Shown: piece by piece, positions 59,478-64,000 of the stretch
How positions within the stretch are numbered: the first letter of the stretch is position 1
How the letters are laid out: every line of letters begins with the position of its first letter
Assembly (NCBI GenBank): GCA_964370045.1
Contig: CAYJGZ010000004.1
Span: 62,001-126,000, forward strand
From: JAAYCI01 sp964370045
Lineage (GTDB): Bacteria > Bacillota > Clostridia > Oscillospirales > Ruminococcaceae
Direction of reading: 5' to 3'
Length of the DNA stretch: 64,000 nt
Notes under the pieces: model-generated
Databases searched by the model: none
Seen by the model: only the letters and a program-made list of their open reading frames with translations
What the model was told of the DNA's origin: nothing
Position numbers and translations under genes: made by a program

Positions 59478-60677
59478 TTAGCCCTTCTTTACAATCTCCA
59501 TGGTGTCACGTGCAATCATGAGCTCCTCGTTTGTCTGAACAACAAGCACCTTTACAGCGGAGTCGTCTGCGGAAATCTCCACAACTTCGCCACGCTGTTG
59601 GTTCTTCTCGCCGTCAAACTTAACGCCGAGGTACTGCATGTCCGAGCAGACCATCTCGCGCAGGGACTTGCTGTTTTCGCCAATACCGCCGGTGAATACC
59701 ACGCAGTCCACACCGTTCATTGCGGCGGCGTACGCACCGATGAACTTTTTGATTTGGTATGCAAGCATCTCACGCACAAGCGCTGCACGCTCGTTGCCCT
59801 CTTCTGCTGCGTTTTCAACATCACGGAAGTCGGACGAAAGGCCGGATACGCCCAAAAGCCCCGACTTTTTGTTGAGCAAGTCGCTGATTTGAGCGCCGGG
59901 TGCGTTCTCAAGCTCGCCCAGGTATGTGGCAACGCTGGGGTCGAGGTCGCCGCAACGTGTGCCCATGAGGATGCCGCCCAGCGGTGTGAGACCCATGCTG
60001 GTGTCCACGCCCTTGCCGCCGTTTACAGCCGCAAGGGAGGAGCCGTTGCCCAGGTGACAGGTGATGATTTTTACGTCCTCGGGCTTTTTGCCCAGTGCCT
60101 CTGCCGCCTTTGCGGACACAAAGCGGTGGGAAGTGCCGTGGAAGCCGTAGCGACGGATGGAGTTGTTTGTGTAGTACTCATAGGGAATGGCAAATGTGAA
60201 CGCCTTTGCGGGCATACTTTGGTGGAAAGCGGTGTCGAAAACTGCTGTCTGGGGAACATCGCCACCAAACACCTTTTGTGCACTGCGGATGCCCTGCACC
60301 TGAGGGGGGTTGTGAAGCGGTGCCAAAACCGAAAGCTCGTCTACTTTGGCCAGCATCTCGTCCGTGACAAGCGCACTTGCGGTGAACTTCTCGCCACCGT
60401 GAACCACACGGTGGCCGATAGCGTCAATCTCGCTCTTGTCCTTGACAACAGCGCCCTCGCCCTCGGTCATCATCTTGAGCATGTGCTCAAATGCCTCTGC
60501 GTGGGAGGGGATGTCTGTGTTCAGCGTCCATTCGCTGCCGTTTGCCTTGTGTGTCAGTATGCTACCCTCAATGCCGATGCGCTCGCACAGGCCTTTGCAC
60601 ATCACCTGCTCTGTTTGCATGTCGATGAGCTGATACTTTAGGGAAGAAGAACCGCTGTTAATTACCAATACTTTCAT
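59478..60677 (-). CDS. ackA: acetate kinase
   Basis: This 399-residue ASKHA-fold kinase (EC 2.7.2.1) interconverts acetyl phosphate + ADP and acetate + ATP. It has VINSGSSSLKYQLI at the N-terminus (Asn7), GHRVVHGGEKFT, AVFDTAFHQSMP, YGFHGTSHRFVS, CHLGNGSSL and VFTGGIGENS. The start at 60677 fits the family length. No pta lies beside it in this window. A large opposite-strand frame is a shadow. Confidence 0.97.
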   Translation of the reverse strand: MKVLVINSGSSSLKYQLIDMQTEQVMCKGLCERIGIEGSILTHKANGSEWTLNTDIPSHAEAFEHMLKMMTEGEGAVVKDKSEIDAIGHRVVHGGEKFTASALVTDEMLAKVDELSVLAPLHNPPQVQGIRSAQKVFGGDVPQTAVFDTAFHQSMPAKAFTFAIPYEYYTNNSIRRYGFHGTSHRFVSAKAAEALGKKPEDVKIITCHLGNGSSLAAVNGGKGVDTSMGLTPLGGILMGTRCGDLDPSVATYLGELENAPGAQISDLLNKKSGLLGVSGLSSDFRDVENAAEEGNERAALVREMLAYQIKKFIGAYAAAMNGVDCVVFTGGIGENSKSLREMVCSDMQYLGVKFDGEKNQQRGEVVEISADDSAVKVLVVQTNEELMIARDTMEIVKKG

Positions 60678-61234
60678 ACGTATAAACAACCTCATTCCTG
60701 ATTTTATGTTCACAAGTTTTGGCAAAGCACCCTATAATCCATGCTGTGCGCACAAATTGTGCAGATGCCGAGCAAAACAATGTATTAAAACCTATATTCA
60801 GTCAAACAAAAATATTATATAATAGGTAAAGGCATATTTCAAGCATGGATAAGCCGTAAATTGTGTGGAAAATGGTGTTAAATTTTAGTGTAAGTATTGC
60901 GTCTGTGTGTTTTATGTCGAAATAGACAAAAAAATTAGGTTGCGTCGTGGATAATTGAAATAATTTTTGTGAGACATGACGGAATTTGTGCCGTGCAAGG
61001 CTGTTAGCCTAAATATTTTTTTGAATAAATAATTTCTGTAGTGAGCGGAGTGCGTTTTTGGACGTAAACGGTAGCGCTTTGGAAGCGAATTGCATAGAGT
61101 AGATGTCTCAAATGTGCAATATTCGCAATAAATGACTATGTATTCCTATGTATTGTGTTGAAAAAGCAAATAAGTAAAGACAGTTTTGACTAATGTCAAG
61201 TTAATGTCATGAAATGTATATACATAAACACTTG
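60678..61234. other. long AT-rich intergenic region before ackA
   Basis: About 550 bases with no ORF that looks coded. TTGACT appears on the minus strand near 60800 as a possible -35 of ackA, but the spacing to a -10 box is not convincing. No clear hairpin or repeat is seen until the family A copy at 61235. Confidence 0.35.
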
Positions 61235-61333
61235 GGGAGTGGACTCATAGAGGTGACTTGGAATGCGTTAAGTGCGAGAGTAAGGCGGGGGAGGATGTGC
61301 CAAAAAACTAAATCACTGCGTTTATCCATACCC
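61235..61333 (+). repeat. family A element with shortened centre
   Basis: GGGAGTGGACTCATAGAGGTGACTTGGAATGCG at the left and CTAAATCACTGCGTTTATCCATACCC at the right. The middle has lost the left half of the GC palindrome (only GGCGGGGGAGGATGTG remains). It lies directly before tmcAL. Confidence 0.7.
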
Positions 61334-61374
61334 AAGATTTGCAAGCAGTGAATTATCCTGAAAGGGGTGTCGGG

Positions 61375-62706
61375 GTGCAACGTACAAGCAAAGAGGAAAA
61401 GCAGAATTTGGATGTTTTGGACACGGTGCAGGCAGAGAGTGTGCACCAGAGCATCACCGCAGGCATTGTGGCGGAGTACAACCCCTTTCACAAGGGGCAT
61501 CACTGGATGATACAGATGCTTCGCCGTGGCGGGGTGTCCGCAGTGGTGTGTGTAATCAGCGGAAATTATGTTCAGCGTGCGGAGCCTGCGCTGATGCCTG
61601 TGCACCTGCGAGCGCAAGCGGCGATGGCGGGCGGTGCGGACTTGGTGCTGCGCCTGCCCACGCCCTGGGCGGTGTCCTCCGCCGAGGGCTTTGCGCAGGG
61701 CTCGGTGGGGCTTTTGGCGGCGCTGGGGTGTGTGGATGTTTTAGCTTTCGGTGCGGAAACGCCGGAGGTTGAGCTGCTCACGGATGTTGCGGAGCTACTG
61801 CTTGTGGATGATTTTTCGTCGCTTATACGTGCGGAGCTTGCCAAGGGAAAGAGCTATGCGGCGGCACGTGCGGCGGCGGCGGAGCTGCTTTTGCCGGGTG
61901 CGGCGCAGCTACTGGGAAGCCCGAACAACATTTTGGCGGTGGAGTACATAAAGGCGCTTAGGGGGAAATTGCGCCCTGCACTGCGTGATTTATTGCCGCC
62001 GGGGACGCTTTCGTACACACTGCCCGTGCCGCTGGCGATGCCAAGGGTGGGTGCCTTTCACGACGGAGTGCCGCTGGACGGCTACGCAAGTGCAAGCTGG
62101 CTGAGGGAGCGTGTGTTTGGCTCGGATGTGCAGGCGCTGAGCGAGTGGGTGCCGCCCGAGTGTATGCCGATTTACGAAAAGGCTCAGCAGACGGGCGAGA
62201 TGATAGACGTAGGCAAGTGGGAAATGGCACTGCTGTCTCGGCTTAGGGGGAAAAGCGCGCTGGATTTTGCGCTACACCCCGGGGCGGGGGATGGGCTTGA
62301 AAGCCGCATGGTGGCGGCAACAAAGCAGGCGACGAGCCTAAAACAGCTTTTTGAGATTGCGAAAAGCAAGCGCCATGCGCACTCGAGGGTGAGGCGCTTA
62401 GCGCTGAGCACGGGGCTGAATTTGCCGGGGGATATGCCCATGATTCCGCCGTTTGCGCATGTGCTGGGGGCGAACGAGCGGGGGCTTGCGCTGCTGCGCA
62501 GGGCGAAAAAAACGGCGCACATTCCGCTGTCCACCAGCCTTGCAAAGCTGACAAAACTTAGCGATGAAGCACGGCGCATTACGGAGGTGGAGGCCGCCGC
62601 AGAGGATTTGTACGCACTGTGCCAAAAAAATCCCTCGCCCGGCGGCGCAAGCTATACGACACCGGCGAGCTTTGTGCTTGAGAAGAATAAGAAGGGTGAG
62701 AAGTAG
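61375..62706 (+). CDS. tmcAL: tRNA(Met) cytidine acetate ligase
   Basis: This is a 443-residue protein of the YlbM/TmcAL family. The nucleotidyltransferase motif AGIVAEYNPFHKGHHW is followed by VVCVISGNYVQRAEPALMP, ADLVLRLPTPWAVSSAEGFA and GSPNNILAVEYIKAL. TmcAL uses acetate and ATP to acetylate C34 of elongator tRNA-Met without acetyl-CoA. The GTG at 61375 is preferred as start because AAGGGG lies eight bases in front; a first in-frame TTG at 61339 is less likely. About 27 residues precede the core fold, somewhat longer than usual. The gene is divergent from ackA. Confidence 0.92.
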   Translation: MQRTSKEEKQNLDVLDTVQAESVHQSITAGIVAEYNPFHKGHHWMIQMLRRGGVSAVVCVISGNYVQRAEPALMPVHLRAQAAMAGGADLVLRLPTPWAVSSAEGFAQGSVGLLAALGCVDVLAFGAETPEVELLTDVAELLLVDDFSSLIRAELAKGKSYAAARAAAAELLLPGAAQLLGSPNNILAVEYIKALRGKLRPALRDLLPPGTLSYTLPVPLAMPRVGAFHDGVPLDGYASASWLRERVFGSDVQALSEWVPPECMPIYEKAQQTGEMIDVGKWEMALLSRLRGKSALDFALHPGAGDGLESRMVAATKQATSLKQLFEIAKSKRHAHSRVRRLALSTGLNLPGDMPMIPPFAHVLGANERGLALLRRAKKTAHIPLSTSLAKLTKLSDEARRITEVEAAAEDLYALCQKNPSPGGASYTTPASFVLEKNKKGEK

Positions 62707-62716
62707 AATAAAACGA

Positions 62717-62763
62717 AAACACCGCAGGAAGTACATAAAGATGTACAACTTGCGGTGTTTGCT
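62717..62763 (+). terminator. terminator after tmcAL
   Basis: AAACACCGCAGGAAGTACAT and ATGTACAACTTGCGGTGTTT form a long stem with a small internal mismatch around AAAG, followed by GCTTTG. Confidence 0.75.
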
Positions 62764-62772
62764 TTGTGAATA

Positions 62773-63316
62773 TTACAGCTGTTCCATGATTTTTATTTTC
62801 ATGGTGTTGTATTCTTCCTCGGTGATAGCGCCGCTGTCCAGTAGTTCCTTGCATTTTTGGAGCTTGGTTAGGCTATCCTCCGCTTGGGTGGCTTGGGGAG
62901 AAGGCGAGGGTGGTGGCGGAGGAGTTTTTGGTGAGAGTATTTCACTTTTACTTGTTCCGCAACCGCAGCTACCTATGTATGAAGCGTTTTACTTTCCACA
63001 GGAACATTTCCAACATTCCTATGGGTCTGGGTTGGCTTTGCTCTATCTCTTGTTGCAAAGGTGGTGAGTAGCCTTGCGACGGTGTGTATCCCTGTGGAGG
63101 CCCTGAATAGTAGTTTCTTGCGACAGGCTTACATGCGGCAACAATAAGAGCTATGAAGCCAAAGAAAAAGCCCCACCAAAACCAGTTTTCCTCATAGCCT
63201 TTATTTTTGACGATAGTTTGCGTTGCAAAGCCGAAAATGAGTGCAGAGATAAGCCCGACAACAATTAGAATTACAATAATAAATCCCATGCTCATTCCCG
63301 ATGAGGAGTAACCCAT
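62773..63316 (-). pseudogene. broken membrane / zinc-ribbon / SHOCT protein gene
   Basis: Read on the minus strand, a frame starts at 63316 with GFIIVILIVVGLISALIFGF, then WFWWGFFFGFIALIVAACKP and a Pro/Tyr/Gln-rich linker. A plus-one frame shift near 63025 then gives ECWKCSCGK, an in-frame TAA, and NASYIGSCGCGTSK, which reads as a zinc ribbon. After a proline-rich spacer comes LTKLQKCKELLDSGAITEEEYNTMKIKIMEQL and stop at 62773, a typical SHOCT tail. The shifted frame and the internal stop break what must have been one gene of about 180 codons. Only the first 115 residues can be made as read. Sequencing error is possible but would need two independent mistakes. Confidence 0.7.
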
Positions 63317-63495
63317 TGTGATGCCCCTTTCCGCTTAAGACGAGCAGTGAATGTTACTTTTTGTACACAACTAAGCTTATGTTGTATGCTGTTAGTATAC
63401 ATATAAAGTGCACGTTTGTCAACAATAAATAAACTTTGTCAACCATTGAAATACTTTTAAGCGTTACATTTATTATAGCAAAGTGGTGATAAATA

Positions 63496-63786
63496 ATGGT
63501 TGACATGGGACTTAAGATTAAGCGGCTTAGGCTGGAAAAAGAGATGACACAACAGCGCTTGGCCGATTGCGTTGGGGTGACAAAAAGCATGGTGTCCGCC
63601 TACGAAAGCGGAATACGCTCCCCATCTTTTGAGGTGCTTATTCAGCTTGCACAGGTGTTTCACGTGTCCACGGACTATCTTTTGGGCTTGCGGCAGGGCG
63701 TGGGGGTGGATGTCTCGGGGCTGTGCGAGCGTGATGTGGAGCTGGTGTATCGCCTTGTTCAGCGGCTTAGGAAGGCGGACGAGTAG
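63496..63786 (+). CDS. XRE family (Cro/CI-type) regulator
   Basis: This 96-residue protein has an N-terminal helix-turn-helix, LKIKRLRLEKEMTQQRLADCVGVTKSMVSAYESGIRSPSFEVLIQLAQVFHVSTDYLLG, and a short helical tail (ERDVELVYRLVQRLRKADE) probably for dimerisation. GGTGAT precedes the ATG; a second in-frame ATG three codons later is possible. TTTGTCAAC occurs twice at about 63411 and 63437 in the divergent region with the broken gene, and may be its operator. Confidence 0.85.
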   Translation: MVDMGLKIKRLRLEKEMTQQRLADCVGVTKSMVSAYESGIRSPSFEVLIQLAQVFHVSTDYLLGLRQGVGVDVSGLCERDVELVYRLVQRLRKADE

Positions 63787-63804
63787 CGGTGAAGGCTTTT
63801 TTTG

Positions 63805-63924
63805 AAGTGGGCACATAGAGGTGATTTAGAATAAGTTAAGCGCAGGAAGAGAGCGCTATATCCTCCCTCGCCGCAGGCGGGGGAGGATATAGCAAAAACC
63901 AAATCACTGCGTTTGGCCACACCC
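63805..63924 (+). repeat. family A element, long copy
   Basis: About 120 bp from AAGTGGGCACATAGAGGTGA to CACTGCGTTTGGCCACACCC, with the hairpin GCTATATCCTCCCTCGCC / GGCGGGGGAGGATATAGC. No clear target duplication is visible. It follows the XRE gene. Confidence 0.75.
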
Positions 63925-64000
63925 ATTTCATGTGTGCGGTTTATGGCGCTTTGTGCAGGATGGTTATTCTTGCGCAATTAAACGTAAAGTGGTACAATAT

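Overview
This window looks like chromosomal DNA from an anaerobic member of the Clostridia (Bacillota). The main evidence is the fatty-acid operon, which uses FabK instead of FabI, is headed by a MarR-type regulator, and carries all four acetyl-CoA carboxylase subunits in the order typical of Clostridia. Other support comes from tRNA genes with encoded CCA, Gram-positive-type promoters and strong AAGGAG-type ribosome sites, lipoprotein-type solute-binding proteins, and ferredoxin-domain aldo/keto reductase, nitroreductase and acetate kinase genes. I cannot name a genus.

Layout. (1) 131-5316: five catabolic-type genes (URO-D-like protein, VOC protein, hydroxypyruvate-isomerase-like TIM barrel, Gfo/Idh/MocA dehydrogenase, SDR). 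(2) 5521-11490: a minus-strand tctC-tctB-tctA-sulfatase operon, divergent from a LacI-type regulator; matching palindromes overlap both promoters. (3) 11617-14818: metY and a chemoreceptor. (4) 15074-26230: the most unusual region. It holds a FecB/BtuF-type lipoprotein, a NifH-like iron protein, two diverged nitrogenase-component-1-like proteins, a FecCD permease with its ATPase, two ABC half-exporters, a YgbA_NO-type protein, a DUF454 membrane protein and a 59-residue Cys/His-rich protein. (5) 26503-33864: HxlR regulator and nitroreductase, tRNA-Gln and tRNA-His, catalase, a lipoprotein/AEC-permease operon and a BTAD-type regulator. (6) 34669-45104: a type II fatty-acid synthesis and acetyl-CoA carboxylase operon. 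(7) 45328-49263: DeoR regulator, a second nitroreductase, TetR regulator and an Fe-S aldo/keto reductase. (8) 49492-56106: a GntR-headed carbohydrate operon (transaldolase-like, SDR, fucose-isomerase-like, SMP-30 lactonase-like, Ldh2-type dehydrogenase). (9) 56341-63786: tRNA-Ala, HPP membrane protein, ACT + UPF0210 pair, ackA, tmcAL, a broken zinc-ribbon/SHOCT gene and an XRE regulator.

Two families of short dispersed inverted-repeat elements lie between the genes. Family A (about 90-122 bp, ends GGGAGTGGACA / TGGCCACTCCC, GC-rich central hairpin) has about seven fairly complete copies plus remnants. Two copies are flanked by perfect 8- and 9-bp direct repeats, which indicates transposition. 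Family B (about 163 bp, ends TATAGTGTCGTCA / TGACGACACTATCTA) has two full copies in opposite orientation and two end fragments. Both families have inserted into the fatty-acid operon.

Functional reading. Region 4 reads as an import-and-reduce system: a siderophore/haem/corrinoid-class importer supplies a ligand, and a NifH-type ATP-dependent electron donor drives a component-1-like pair that lacks the recognisable FeMo-cofactor ligand context. The substrate cannot be read from the sequence. The sugar operon in region 8 resembles transaldolase-based sugar or sulfosugar catabolism, but this is only a hypothesis.
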